Source: Siphonodentalium dalli (lineage: Eukaryota; Mollusca; Scaphopoda; Gadilida; Siphonodentaliidae). From it: a stretch of DNA of 64,000 nucleotides. The notes beneath the pieces are model-generated. The model was not told the origin of the DNA, ran no database searches, and saw nothing but the letters and a program-made list of their open reading frames with translations. Made by a program: the position numbers and the translations under genes. Within the stretch, counting starts at the first letter, position 1, and the number at the start of each line of letters is the position of its first letter. The stretch covers positions 153,692,875 to 153,756,874 of the forward strand of contig CP136062.1 of the NCBI GenBank assembly GCA_032622095.1, given 5' to 3'. Shown piece by piece: positions 23,589 through 35,090 of the stretch.

Positions 23589-24957
23589 AGCGAGAGGCCG
23601 ATCTTGATCGGCAGATGTTTAACCCATACCTTGGCGATAGCGATTAGCTATTTTTATAAATCCTTACACCAACCTTTTCATGAGTGCAAAAGTTTCAACA
23701 ATTCACACTTTATATAGTGATCGTGTGAAAAATATTTACTTATCACATTGTGTCAACAGGTTTGGTGGAGGATGTTATTATTTTTAAGCAAATAAACCAA
23801 ATGACCCTCATTTGCAGGTTAGGGGTGTGTTATCATAAACTATGCCAAGAACTATAAACATAATCAATGGAAATATTTGAGTTATCAAATCGGATAGTAT
23901 GGGGTTAATCTTACCCAAACAGAAAACAAAACTGTTCCAGAGTGATCAATCAGTTTGACATATGATAAACAAAGCCTGCCGGCCACCACTGTCAGGCTTA
24001 GCATGTAGTATCTAATGTCCATAGCAATAAATAACTCATTTCAAAAACACACCTGGTCTGTATGATATGTTCTCTTCAAATTCACAGCAGCAAAGAGGTA
24101 TTAATTACTTGAATTATAAAGGACAATAATTCTGTTAAAATATATCTTATCAAACCCATATTCGAACTCGATCTGTATTTAGGGGTGATAAATTCATATA
24201 CCAAATTTGGTATTGATCAGATGAAAAATGTTTTGATTCATAGCAGCTTGGGTGAATTCTAAGTAAACATAAGAGTGAAAAGGGTTAATTAAACAATACC
24301 AAAAAACCATACAGATGAAGAACATGCTAAGAAAAACCTAGGTAAGAAATATGAGGCAGATCAGAAGAAATATGTTCAACTTGTTGCATTGGATAGCATG
24401 TGTGTGAAGGGTTAATTATTTTCTAAACCGATCAACCAATCAATACCAAAAACTATACAGGTGAGGGGTGTGTCATCATAAACCTACATATCAAATATGA
24501 ACACAATCGGACAAAAAATACTTCGGTTATAGCATCAGATTTAAAAAAAAAAAATTCTTCCGAAAAAAGGGTCATAACTCCTTTAAAATAAATCGGATCA
24601 AACACATATTCGAACTCGATCTGTATTTTGGGCTGTGAAACTCACATACCAAATTTGGTTCCAATCAGATAAAAAATGTTTGAGTTATGGCAGAATGCGT
24701 GAATTCTAAGTCCAAAAAGGGCCATAACTCTAACAAAACTCGGATCACACCCAAATTCGAACTTGATCTGTATTTTGGGCTGAGAAACCCATATACAAAA
24801 TTTGGTTCTGATTGAATAGAAAATGTTTGAGTTATCGCATTACACATGAAGTGTCTACGGACGGACAGACAGATGGACGGTACGACGGACGGAAGAACGG
24901 CGAGTGGTCAATCCGGACGTTGACACTATGTGCACCATACTATGGTATGGGTACACA
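23589..24957. mobile_element. 1.37-kb element inserted at TA, with dispersed tandem units
   Basis: Bounded by TA on both sides within the split MITE. The right half carries about three diverged units of about 125 bp ('cgaactcgatctgtattttg', 'atcagat-aaaaatgtttgag', 'gccataactc') and a ggac-rich tail. I see no terminal inverted repeat. A smaller TTAA MITE (23619-23908) is nested near its left end. Confidence 0.6.
23619..23908. mobile_element. TTAA MITE, CCCATACC family
   Basis: TTAACCCATACCTTGGCG at left; a right end reading AGTATGGGG then TTAA. 290 bp. Termini are short and partly decayed. Confidence 0.45.
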
Positions 24958-25236
24958 TAAAAAGAAATAGAATCTAGGTGAAGAAATTTTATAATAAAGA
25001 AACTTTCCAGAGAAGATGAGGCCTAAGCAGAATGAGGTCCCCAGAGGGTGAATTTGGTAATGATAGCCTGCTATACTAAACTCACCCTCTGGGGACCTCA
25101 TTCTGCAAATGACAGGCACACTAAACTCAGGCTTGACTTTGTGTAGCACATCGCACATATACAGAAAATAGCTTAGTCATTAGGCTAAATTAATGACAGC
25201 TAGGGACCTGTGGACATCGAAAATATATCTTACTAG

Positions 25237-26493
25237 TAGGGTCCTGCGAACCTTATAATTTAGGTCGAACCGAACCTTGAAACCGAATCATCGTCTTGGT
25301 TTCGAATCGAACCGAATCTCGAACCCAATTACCGACCGTGTCATTGAAGAGAGTCCAAGCGACGTACTCATAATACTAGTAGCCAGTTAGAACGTATGTG
25401 AATCATTATAATAGTACAATCAACGTGTTATATACAAATTTATCGTATACGATATAAGATAATTACATGTTGAAGAATTATTTTATATTGGAGATGAATG
25501 ACAATCCGATAAAACGTTGATTTTATGTTCCGTTTATGTCCATACATTATATTACATAACACCGATTAAAACAAATATCCGATTATCATTCTCCGTATAT
25601 ACCCGCGTCCGCTCACTGAGCATCACTCATGAAAAATCATAACTTATTCTAACAGTAAGTGAGACAGATGTCTGATTGAATCATCGGTCAAGCTTCCAGT
25701 AGTACATATGTACAATGTAAACAACGCGATAAACGACGCATTGAACTCCTAACACACTGACAGCATGAACGCGCCACGTGGCATAACTCGGTAACTATTA
25801 ACAGACTCGTCAATCTGTAACTGCGACAACACATGACAAAGATCAAAGCGTGCCGACGTCGCGTTGTAGCAATTAAGTGTCACAAGACAAAGCACATCGG
25901 GTTACATAATCATGTCAATCATTTATGCTGATAAACAATGGCCACACCTTCTCCTCACTGTGATTGGTTGACTGTTGACACAGAAGGCTGCCGGAAATAC
26001 CTATTCACTTTCAGCCAGTTTACGGAATTCAAAAAAGCTTGTTCGATCTGTATTCATCAATAATCATAACTTATTGTCTCGTTTGTTAGGTATAATTATG
26101 TCTATTAGTAAAGTTATATGGAGAATAAAACAAACTTTGACGAGGTAGAACTTTGACTGAGATAGAAATGTTATAGTTTTACTAATTAATTATCACGAAT
26201 TTGACATGTCCGACTGGACCGTTTAGCGGGAGCGGAATAAAGTTATGCCAAAAGACCCGTTCAATGAAATATCACCCAGTAAACATAAAATCATAGTATC
26301 ACACAGTTGTATGTAAACCAATTAATATACGGTATATAATCAATAAACAATTCCCAGTACGCAAAATTTGCCCATTTTGCGGGACTAAAGAAAAGGTTCG
26401 ATATAAACGAATCCCGTCTAAGATTTCGAACCGGACCGAATCATCACAGCGGTTTCGAACCGAACCGAACCTCGAACGGTTCGCAGGGCCCTA
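25237..26493. mobile_element. Non-autonomous hAT element with perfect 8-bp target duplication
   Basis: Termini TAGGGTCCTGCGAACC and GGTTCGCAGGGCCCTA; CTTACTAG on both sides (25229-25236, 26494-26501). Sub-terminal regions repeat 'cgaaccgaacc'. 1257 bp, no transposase frame. Confidence 0.88.
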
Positions 26494-26497
26494 CTTA

Positions 26498-27292
26498 CTA
26501 GCAGGTTAGCCCGCCACTGGCGGCAATCGTCAGAAACATGACAATTTTTAATTTTTTTAATTAATTTTTTTATTTTATTTTTTTATTTTCAATGAGTTAA
26601 TTGTGCGCCTTTTTAATTTACTCGCTTTTTGAATTTATTTTTTTAATTAATTTTTGAATTAAATTTTTTGTTTTTCAATGAGTTAATTTTGAATTTTTGA
26701 ATTAAATTTTGTGTTTTTCAATTTTACCCGATTTGACCTTGAATTGATAATTTTCAAGGTCAAGGTCAGGTCGGGGGTCACAATTTAACCCGTCCATGAC
26801 ACTTCCTGTGGGTAGCAAGTTTGAGCTCAATCGGTTCGAGTCTATAAAGGACACACACATATATATGATTTGTGGGTACCCATTTCAAGGTGAAGATCAC
26901 CTCGGGCGGAAAAACTGACCCGTTCCTAGGAAGCCCTAAGTACGTAAGAATCACACACCACGCTCATGTCTGGATACAGTCACGCTCACGTGTGGACCCA
27001 GACGTAAGAATCACATTACACACATACGCTCTTTATCAACGACACTGCGGATACGAACGCTCTTTAACTATCAACGCGATTAACCCCACAGTGCCAATTT
27101 TTGTGACTGGGTGTGGAGAATTGGTGCTGGGAGCTTCTCCAAAACACCGCGACGACGCGTCCCGTGGGTTTTTACACTTAGATGGGAAGTTTGGTCTCGA
27201 TCGGTGCAGCCGTTTTCGATTTTATAAAGGATATACACACATATATACGTATATATATATTTATATACGTAGTTCTCAAAATATATAGTAGA
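26498..27292 (-). mobile_element. Helitron, minus strand, first of a tandem pair
   Basis: On the minus strand it starts TCTACTATATATTTTGAGA (27292) and ends with hairpin CCGCCAGTGGCGG then GCTAACCTGCTAG. The CTAG lies inside the right target duplication of the hAT element. The low-complexity AT part is at 26525-26710. A 138-codon frame at 26872-27288 is probably chance. Confidence 0.75.
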
Positions 27293-28234
27293 CTAGCAGG
27301 TTAGCCCGGCACCGGCGGCGTTTGTCCGAAACATGACATTTTATGACATGTTTATTTTTTAATATTAATTTAATGTTTTTTAAATGTAATATATATTTTT
27401 TCTGAATTTGAAGCTTGCGCCGCACGGGCTCGGTGACCCGATAAAATTCGTATCCGGGGCAAGATACATTCACATAGCAAATTTCAAGTCAATAGCTCCA
27501 CCCGTTTCCAAGATCTCGTCGGCGCACGCGCTGCACGGGCGTTGCACGGGCTCGGCGACCCGATAAAATTTGTACCCGGGGCAAGATACATTCACCTACC
27601 AAATTTCAAGTCGATAGCTCCACCCGTTTCCGAGATCTCGTCTGCGCATGCGCGAAGCTGGCGTCGCACGGGCTCGGCGACCCGATAAAATTTGTATCCG
27701 GAGCAAGATACATTCACATAGCAAATTTCAAGTCGATAGGTACACCCGTTTCAGAGATAACGCATTCTTTGTTTTTCAATGAGTTAATTCATGGTACCCG
27801 TCCTCCCCGTCCTAAACTTCAGAGCGAAAAGTCGAGATAATTGCATTTCGTCCGCATCCGTATTTCGGACGCATGGGGTCAGTCGTTTAGCCACGTCCAT
27901 TGGAATCCGCATCCGTATTTCGGACGCATGGAGTCAGTCGTTTAGCCACGTCCATTGCAATAAAGAGTGTTAATTTTTAACACCTCCGTATAAGGTCAAT
28001 ATAAAGATCGTTGATGTCTTAACCACTGCAGTGCCGTTTTTTGTGACTGAGATTGGAGAACGGGTGCTCTGAGCTTCTCCAAAACGCGACCACGGCGGTG
28101 TCGGTGGCATTTTACACTTATATACAAAATTTTAGCTCAATCTGAACACGCGTTTTGGATTCCATGAAGTACCCACATACATATATATACACACACACAT
28201 ATATATATACGGAAGTCTCAAATTATATAGTAGA
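27293..28234 (-). mobile_element. Helitron, minus strand, second of a tandem pair
   Basis: Starts TCTACTATATAATTTGAGA at 28234 (preceded by A) and ends ...GCCGGGCTAACCTGCTAG at 27293, directly touching the TC of the neighbouring Helitron. The interior contains three diverged units of about 110 bp ('cacgggctcggcgacccgat', 'aaatttcaagtcgatag') and a duplicated block 'ccgcatccgtatttcggacg'. Confidence 0.75.
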
Positions 28235-28307
28235 TATGGCTTCACACCAGATTATCCCCAACACAAAATAAGCTGCGAGAAAACTGCTAATATCATCAAA
28301 ATGGTGT

Positions 28308-28709
28308 TTAACCCTTTACCCAACAAACCGGCCAAAACCGGCCAAATAAAGCTTCAACAGCCTAAAATATCTTCGGTCTGTCTCAATAGAACCATACATA
28401 TATGAATATCATTGGAACCGGCTCCTTGACCACGTTGTGATAGTTACAGTTATGCCCTGTGCCAATGCATTCTCTTATATATGCGAGTCGACCATAGGTC
28501 GCCTCACATATATATAAGAGAATGCATTGGCCTAAAAAAAATCTTTTTTTAACACTTTTTACCATTTTTTCTTACGTTCTTTAACAATTTTATAATTTTT
28601 AATGTGTTAAGCCAATGCATTCTCTTATATATGCGAGGCGACCTATGGTCGACTCGCATATATAAGAGAATGCATTGACACAGGGCCATTATGTTGGGTA
28701 AAGGGTTAA
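28308..28709 (-). mobile_element. Double-palindrome TTAA MITE, copy F
   Basis: Reverse orientation: the right-arm sequence 'ccggccaaataaagcttcaa' comes first. Palindromes at about 28460-28530 (with a 2-bp TA expansion in one arm) and 28613-28681. TTAA on both sides. Confidence 0.8.
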
Positions 28710-29279
28710 TCAACAATTATTGAATGAGTAGTGTTCTTGACACATTCATTATTTTAAATGCCTTTAGCGATACGACAGACTCTTTGTATAGACACCAATG
28801 CGGGTGACAGTCGTGGCTGTTTGTTTACTGGTACGACAGTCGGTTAGAATACTCCTACACATAATTTTTTCTCAGTTGAACAGCCAATTTGATACAAAAT
28901 TTAAAAATATATCATCGACCACGATAATTTCGTTTTAGATTAATACGATAATTTTATAACATAAGAAGAGCAATTGCTTAGAACATGGCAAAATATGCCT
29001 GTGGTAATTGCAACAAAGGCCATAACTCTGGAAGAAAATTTGCGGGCAGAATCAATATTTGAACTTCATCTGTATTTTGGTCTATGGCAGGCGGAACCCA
29101 AATTCGAAGGACTCAGTGAGAGCTTTCCGATGAATCAGCAAGCCATATTTCCGACAATACTAGTCATGAAAACATACTCAATGTGCAGGTGGGAATTTTT
29201 CATGAAATTAATAAACATGCATTCATGTTTATTTGGAATACTGGAGTACTGTCTTCGAGTTTAAGTTGTTGCCAAGAGC
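28710..29279. other. Unassigned, with short dispersed-repeat fragments
   Basis: About 29020-29160 joins a fragment of the 'cataactctggaagaaaatt' repeat to a fragment of the CAGTAATGCC foldback ('gagagctttccgatgaatc'). No gene. Confidence 0.4.
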
Positions 29280-29510
29280 GATATGAATATATGCACACTT
29301 TCCAAATCGGACAAACCCTTGAACAGATTCTGATCAAATATAGCACAGTACTACTGCAGAATTTATGGAGCTAAGGTCACACAAACAGGACCACACACAG
29401 TGTATCATTGTGACAAGCGGAATTCTGCAGTACATGTAGTACTATGCTAAATTTGATGGGAATCTGTTCAAGGGTTTGTCCGATTTCGAAAGTGCGCACA
29501 TATTCATATA
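29280..29510. repeat. Long imperfect inverted repeat, arms about 85-90 bp
   Basis: Left arm 'atatgaatatatgcacactt ... aatcggacaaacccttgaac' pairs with right arm 'gttcaagggtttgtccgatt ... gcgcacatattcatat', around a centre of about 60 bp. Probably an unclassified foldback element. Confidence 0.7.
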
Positions 29511-29519
29511 TATCTTTGG

Positions 29520-30300
29520 TGATCTTCCACGTATCGATGCAGGAGATACACCTACTTAAAGGTGCGAGTATGGTCTAAAGAACTGGGTATGTGGCATTAT
29601 CTTATGCACAGGGGATATTGGTGAACTTCGATCACGAGTGAGTCTATGCTCAATATAGGTCCGATAGATATAAACCTTGTATTAAGGTATATACTCATGG
29701 TAGTGTTATTGCACCAGGGGACCTGCGTCCGGAACTCATTCGATTAAATATTCTCGATTAAGATGCGCATTGTGTTCTGTCTGATTATCATCATCATTTT
29801 AAATCAATGCAAACAACAAATTCTCTCAATAATTTGCCCGCAAATCATGCCGTTGACATCACCACAAACTCAAATCAGATGTCTGACCTGGCGTCACTGG
29901 TGATGATACGAGTTGTTCGGATACCATCGGTAATTCTCATTGTGCCCCGTTTCTTTTAATTTGCAGTTTCATATAATTCGTGCAAACCTCAGATATCATA
30001 TACAATGTTGAAGGGTTTTGAAGTGATGGTATTTGTAATCGGGCGAATCTAAAACAAATTTGAATTTTCCAATTTCTTTTATCACACATATGAGGACATG
30101 CTACCATGCATACAAATGATATGAAATAACATTATAAACACATTATTAATATAAGCAATTCATAAAAATACTTTTGATGTCGAATGAAGACAATTGCACT
30201 CAATGAAATTAGTCAGTAAAAACAGCACAAAAAGCTGCAAAAGGTTGAAATACTGGCGGAATATGACATACATGATACATGCAGTAGATTACCCATGTCT
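29520..30300. other. Unassigned sequence
   Basis: No gene or element recognised. Confidence 0.3.
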
Positions 30301-30308
30301 ATACTAGA

Positions 30309-30791
30309 GCTGATGGGGTCTTTGTCACAAGGAATCGATCACATTCGTTGCCAGCTTTTTAACTCCATCACAAATGTAGCTAGCTTTTCTATGGCGATCA
30401 CATTTGTAGCCAGCTTTTCATATTCATGCGAGCCTCAATGAACAAGATTAGGTTAATGTCATTTTTCTGAGTTGATGGATGAAAAACAACTTGAATTTTA
30501 ATTTCATATTAGTTCATGTAATTAACCCGAGGTTTCTGATCAATGTCATTAGAATGCTCGATTTTATGTTCCAATATAAGTTGATAAACGAAATCAGTTA
30601 TGGAGCATACATGTAATGTCGACATTTTAGTCACGAATGCAATGACGTCATATTTCGCACCATATAAAGCATGGAATTAGAAAAGCTGGCTACGAATGTG
30701 ATCGCCGGTGAAAAGCTGGTCACATTTGTGATCGATCTAAAAATCTGGCTACGATTGTGACTGGATCCTTGTGACAATGACCCCATCAGTG
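30309..30791. mobile_element. hAT-like MITE, CTGATGGGGTC termini
   Basis: Left GCTGATGGGGTCTTTGTCAC; right GTGACAATGACCCCATCAGTG; flanked by ATACTAGA on both sides (30301-30308, 30792-30799), an 8-bp target duplication. Inner inverted blocks 'gatcacattcgttgccagct' and 'agctggctacgaatgtgatc'. Confidence 0.75.
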
Positions 30792-30842
30792 ATACTAGAT
30801 GTTAGTTACACCTAGACAAAAGTGATACATAATAGTACAACT

Positions 30843-31040
30843 TACAGTAATGCCCTAAATAATCGACTCCTTAACCACAGCAGAATTATGGGGAATTCTT
30901 CAGGATTTAATCGGAAATATGGCTTGTTGCCATTCATTGAGAGCTTTCCGATGAATGGCAACAAGCCATATTTCCGACTAAATAAATTCCCCATAATTCT
31001 GCTGTGGTTAAGGAGTCGATTATTTAGGGCATTACTGTAC
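30843..31040. mobile_element. CAGTAATGCC foldback MITE
   Basis: Near-perfect palindrome with arms of about 95 bp around 'cattgagagctttccgatg'. Ends TACAGTAATG and CATTACTGTA; TA is the likely target. Confidence 0.8.
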
Positions 31041-31051
31041 ATGGGAAATCA

Positions 31052-31485
31052 TTAAAGGGGGCCTGTACCTAAATCCAGCATAAATCTCCTGATATAATCA
31101 ACAGAAATATCCAATATAAGAATTAATATCAGTCAAGAATGAGACTCACCATGTATAATAACCTGATAACTATAACGAAAATGAGTAAAAGGCTTAAGCC
31201 ATTTACACATTTTCCTCATAATTTCCATGTTTTTCACATAGTTCATATAATACATTAGTGTATTTTGCAGTCATCCCTGACTAAAATTCATTCATTTGTT
31301 GTTTATTCTACCTTTGTATAGAGTAGGAGATGGCCCCAAACACAAACTTTTTTTATTGGAGAGCTATCAATTAATATAACAACAAAGTTTATTTATTCTC
31401 CATGTTCTTCTTAGTGGTGATGTTTTTGACAGACTTTTATAATTTGTACACATTTACACCCTTCGTACGCCTTGGGTCCCTTTAA
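31052..31485. mobile_element. TTAA MITE, AGGGGTACTGTACAC family, decayed
   Basis: Left TTAAAGGGGGCCTGTACCTA; inner 'aattcattcatttgttg' and 'gagtaggagatggcccc' match 12987-13342. The right end 'gggtcccTTTAA' shares its TTAA with the next MITE. Confidence 0.5.
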
Positions 31486-31873
31486 CCCTTTACCCAACAA
31501 ACCGGCCAAATAAAGCTTCAACAGCCTAAAATATCTTCGGTCTGTCTCAATAGAACCATACAAATATGGATATCATTGGAACCGGCTCCTTGACCACATT
31601 GTGATAGTTACAGTTATGCCCTGTGCCAATGCATTCTCTTATATATGCGAGTCGACCATAGGTCGCCTCGCATATATAAGAGAATGCATTGGCCTAAAAA
31701 AAAATCTTTTTTTTAACACTTTTTACCATTTTTTCTTACATTCTTTAACAATTTTATAATTTTTAATGTGTTAAGCCAATGCATTCTCTTATATATGCGA
31801 GGCGACCTATGGTCGACTCGCATATATAAGAGAATGCATTGGCACAGGGCCCTTCTGTTGGGTAAAGGGTTAA
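31482..31873 (-). mobile_element. Double-palindrome TTAA MITE, copy G
   Basis: Reverse orientation, TTAACCCTTTACCCAACAAA at left and TTGGGTAAAGGGTTAA at right. Both palindromes intact (about 31625-31693 and 31776-31844). Confidence 0.82.
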
Positions 31874-32209
31874 AGAGACAGTCTCCCATGAATTTTATTA
31901 CAAAGTAAAAAGCATTGAAATTGAAATGAATTGTGGAAGTGAAACACATTTCCTTCCTCAAATGCGAAGTTGTTTCTAACCTCTGAATTATGTACCATAA
32001 CCACTCCAGCAATGGGTTAATTTGGTGAAGTTTTTAAAAACTTGTTCTACATTATATATTGTTGTCAATTGTAAAACACATGTATATGGTCTAATAAATC
32101 AGTATGTTCTTGTTATTTTGCATGAGTTATTAAACGGTCAATAAAACATGCTCTAATATAAACTAAAACATCGAAGTCAACTTGACGCAGAATTAGATCT
32201 AGAACAATA
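31874..32209. other. Unassigned sequence
   Basis: Nothing recognised. Confidence 0.3.
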
Positions 32210-32462
32210 TACAGTAATGCTCTAAATAATCGACTCTTTAACCACAGCAGAATTATGGGTAACTTTTCAGGATTTAGTCGGAAATATGGCATGTTGCCAT
32301 TCATTGGAAAGCTCTGAAATATGGCATGTTGCCATTCATTGGAAAGCTCTCACTGAGAGCTTTCCGATGAATGGCAACAAGCCATATTTCCGACTAAATC
32401 CTGACAAGTCACCCATAATTCTGCTGTGGTTAAGGAGTCGATTATTTAGAGCATTACTGTAT
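32210..32462. mobile_element. CAGTAATGCC foldback MITE with internal duplication
   Basis: Ends ACAGTAATGC and GCATTACTGT. Near the centre the block 'gaaatatggcatgttgccat' plus 'tcattggaaagctct' occurs twice in tandem, which makes the left arm 35 bp longer than the right. Confidence 0.8.
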
Positions 32463-32494
32463 AACAAGTGTAGAGTCAACTTCACCATAGTTAA

Positions 32495-32820
32495 TAAGCC
32501 TTCAAATAGTGTGTCTGTCATTTGAAGAATGCTTAGGCCTCATCTTCTGGGAAGTATCTATAGTCTCAAATTAACATTGTTTTTCGTTACTTTTTTCCTT
32601 CTGTTTAGTTCCTATATCCCCTAATTTGCAGAAGATAAAATGCGTATCTTCAACTGGGGAACTTCAATCTGATCTTATGTCTCCCATAGCAGTTGAGGCC
32701 TCAGCAGAATGAGGTTCCCAGAGGGTGAATTTGGTGATGCTAGCTGTGCTATGCTGGATAGCATCACTAAATTCACCCTCTGGGGACCTCATTAAGCAAA
32801 TGACAGACACACTATTTGAA
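32495..32820. mobile_element. hAT-type MITE, GAGGTCCCCAGAGGG family, copy g
   Basis: Left AAGCCTTCAAATAGTGTGTC; right 'gacagacacactatttgaa'. The left outer 'gaggtcccc' block is lost, so it is an internally deleted copy. Confidence 0.65.
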
Positions 32821-32831
32821 CACATGAAGAC

Positions 32832-32917
32832 TTAACCCTTTCAGTGCCAGGTCCGATTTTTGTATCAACCCATATTTCCTTGATCATTTTTCAAATTGAT
32901 TGATTATAAAGGGTTAA
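32832..32917. mobile_element. Very short TTAA MITE, CCCTTTCAGTGCCA end
   Basis: 86 bp from TTAACCCTTTCAGTGCCA to TATAAAGGGTTAA. It resembles the termini of copy A (CCCTTTGAGTGCCA) with almost all of the interior lost. Its right TTAA is shared with copy H. Confidence 0.5.
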
Positions 32918-33377
32918 CCATTTCCCCAACAAAACGGCCAAAAATGCCCAAATAAAGCTTCAACAGCCTAAAATATCTTCAGTCTGTCTCAATAACACCA
33001 TACAAATATGGATATCATTGGAACCGTTCATTGATCACATTGTGATGGTTACAGTTATGCCCTGTGAAAATGCATTCTCTTATATATGCGAGTCGACCAT
33101 AGGTCACCTCGCATATATAAGAGAATGCATTGGCCTAAAAAAAAATCTTTTTTAACACTTTTTACCATTTTTTCTTACATTCTTTATCAATTTTATAATT
33201 TTTTCTTACATTTTTTAACAATTTTTATAATATTTTTCTACATTCTTTGACAATTTTATCATTTTTAATATGTGTTAAGCCAATGCATTCTCTTATATAT
33301 ACGAGGCGACCTATGGTCGACTCGCATATATAAGAGAATTCATTGGCACAGGGCCGTTCTGTTGGGTAAAGGGTTAA
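32914..33377 (-). mobile_element. Double-palindrome TTAA MITE, copy H
   Basis: Reverse orientation. The left end has diverged (TTAACCATTTCCCCAACA); the right end is TTGGGTAAAGGGTTAA. The spacer is extended as in copy E. Palindromes carry a few substitutions. Confidence 0.8.
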
Positions 33378-33834
33378 AGAAAGCAGCGAGTTAATGTAGA
33401 GAATATCTAATGATAAGCTAAATACGTTATATTAATAATCTTAAACAACACGGGAGATGGTGGGGAAAACTAATACAACAAAATATGAGTGACATAAAGT
33501 CTCTTATAATTAATAAAAGTATATAAAGGCCACAATAAAATATTGCTTGATTTTCGTACAAAATTATATCAAAAAGGGAACATGCGGAAACATATCAGAT
33601 TGACAAGGATTGGCGAAATAAAAAAAATATATCCATAAGGCCTGCATTACATTATTTTAGTATTTCTGATATTATTATTTTAGTATTTAGGTTGTGACAT
33701 TTTGTGACTAATTTTTGCTTTTGGAATATGCCTTTTGTAATCAATAATGATAATCAACGTTTGTTTGCTAATTTAACAAGAGCATCGCTGGATTGTGGCT
33801 GAATATGCCTGTTAGTTTACTTATAAAATTGTTA
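33378..33834. other. Unassigned AT-rich sequence
   Basis: Nothing recognised. Confidence 0.3.
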
Positions 33835-34232
33835 TTAACCCTTTACCCAACAAACCGGCCAAAACCGGCCAAATAAAGCTTCAACAGCCTAAAATATCTT
33901 CGGTCTGTCTCAATAAAACCATACAAATATGGATATCATTGGAACCGGCTCCTTGACCACATTGTGATAGTTACAGTTATACCCTGTGCCAATGCATTCT
34001 CTTATATATGCGAGTCGACCATAGGTCGCCTCGCATATATAAGAGAATGCATTGGCCTAAAAAAATCTTTTTTTAACACTTTTTACCATTTTTCTTACAT
34101 TCTTTAACAATTTTATAATTTTTAATGTGTTAAGCCAATGCATTCTCTTATATATGCGAGGCGACCTATGGTCGACTCGCATATATAAGAGAATGCATTG
34201 GCACAGGGCCCTTCTGTTGGGTAAAGGGTTAA
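33835..34232 (-). mobile_element. Double-palindrome TTAA MITE, copy I
   Basis: Reverse orientation, TTAA at both ends, both palindromes intact (about 33986-34055 and 34136-34203). Confidence 0.82.
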
Positions 34233-34331
34233 ATCAGGTGAATTCTAAGTTGAAAAGGCCCCTCATTCTGCATATGTCCAGCACCATATTTTGAAGCCTG
34301 TACAGATAACTACTTGCATTGAATAATCTAC

Positions 34332-34589
34332 ATGCATTTTTGTTTTGTTTATACCATATTCGTGACTGCCTGCAGTAATTTGTTTTTATTTTGCACAAAA
34401 CACTGGCTACTAATGAATTGTGAAATTTGTGGCCATAATGTGTATGCTATAAATGGCTTGGAACTTTATCACCGATGTCGCAATAATGAAGTTAAGGCCA
34501 ATATAAATAAATTGATAGATTTACATACAACTTTTTCAGAAAAATGGAGCTGGATGGCGAAATATAATTTAATATTTTATTCTTCCTAA
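34332..34589 (+). CDS. Possible small ORF with a CxxC...H motif, uncertain
   Basis: An 85-codon open frame follows TTAA MITE copy I. Its middle part reads NCEICGHNVYAINGLELYHRC, which has the spacing of a C2HC or degenerate C2H2 zinc finger (C-x2-C-x12-H-x-C). Invertebrate transposon-derived proteins often begin with such a finger. There is no continuation in the same frame, no clear splice donor that I can defend, and the surroundings are repeats. It could be a transposon fragment or chance. Confidence 0.15.
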   Translation: MHFCFVYTIFVTACSNLFLFCTKHWLLMNCEICGHNVYAINGLELYHRCRNNEVKANINKLIDLHTTFSEKWSWMAKYNLIFYSS

Positions 34590-34699
34590 CACAAATGGTC
34601 ATGGTCAGTTGTAGATATTAAAGCAGTATCTTATCTTATATAATACAAGGTGATTTAATCTGTCTAATTTGATCAGAATAGACTGATTAATGGGTCATC

Positions 34700-35090
34700 G
34701 AAATGTAACGTAATAGTATCAAAATTATCCAAAAAAAATAAAAGGTTGCAGACCCTAAGACCCTCGAAACGAGGTGGCTTTTTGGGTCAAATTCTGGCAA
34801 AAATTTACTCCAATTTGACATGACGTGCATGTTCTCTAAGGTAAACTATGTACCAAATCTATGAAGAAATTCCACCAGAAACAGTGAAAAAAGGACATAA
34901 CTCCATCAAAAATCATCGGACTGTAACCAAATTCGAACTTAGCCTGCGTCTTCTCAAATGAGAACCATGTAACTAATATCAAGAAATTCTGGGGAATATT
35001 GCTCAAGTTATCATTAGGACAACCGGACAGACGCACACACAGATACATGCACAGACGTCCTGATTATAGGGCCAAATAAATAAAAAAAAC
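34700..35090. repeat. Dispersed mollusc-like repeat fragment
   Basis: 'ggacataactccatcaaaaa', 'ccaaattcgaacttagcctg' and 'ggacaaccggacagacgc' match the dispersed units at 14560-15100 and 24120-24930. No gene. Confidence 0.5.

Larger units (their letters stand above)
23330..25135. mobile_element. hAT-type MITE, GAGGTCCCCAGAGGG family, split by an insertion (copies e and f)
   Basis: Left half 23330-23588 (CAAGTCTGAGTTCAGTGTG...) and right half 24958-25135 (...CTAAACTCAGGCTTG). Rejoined across the insertion they reproduce the order of copy c at 15803-16300, including 'ggggatatagagaaact' followed by 'taaaaagaaat'. Confidence 0.75.

Noticed and set aside
26872-27288. 138-codon open frame
   Set aside because: Lies wholly within a non-autonomous Helitron, has low-complexity ends and no recognisable domain.
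12395-34203. CRISPR-like pattern: recurrent near-identical repeats with spacers
   Set aside because: Repeats are palindromic MITE arms tens of kilobases apart with transposon ends in a eukaryotic genome.
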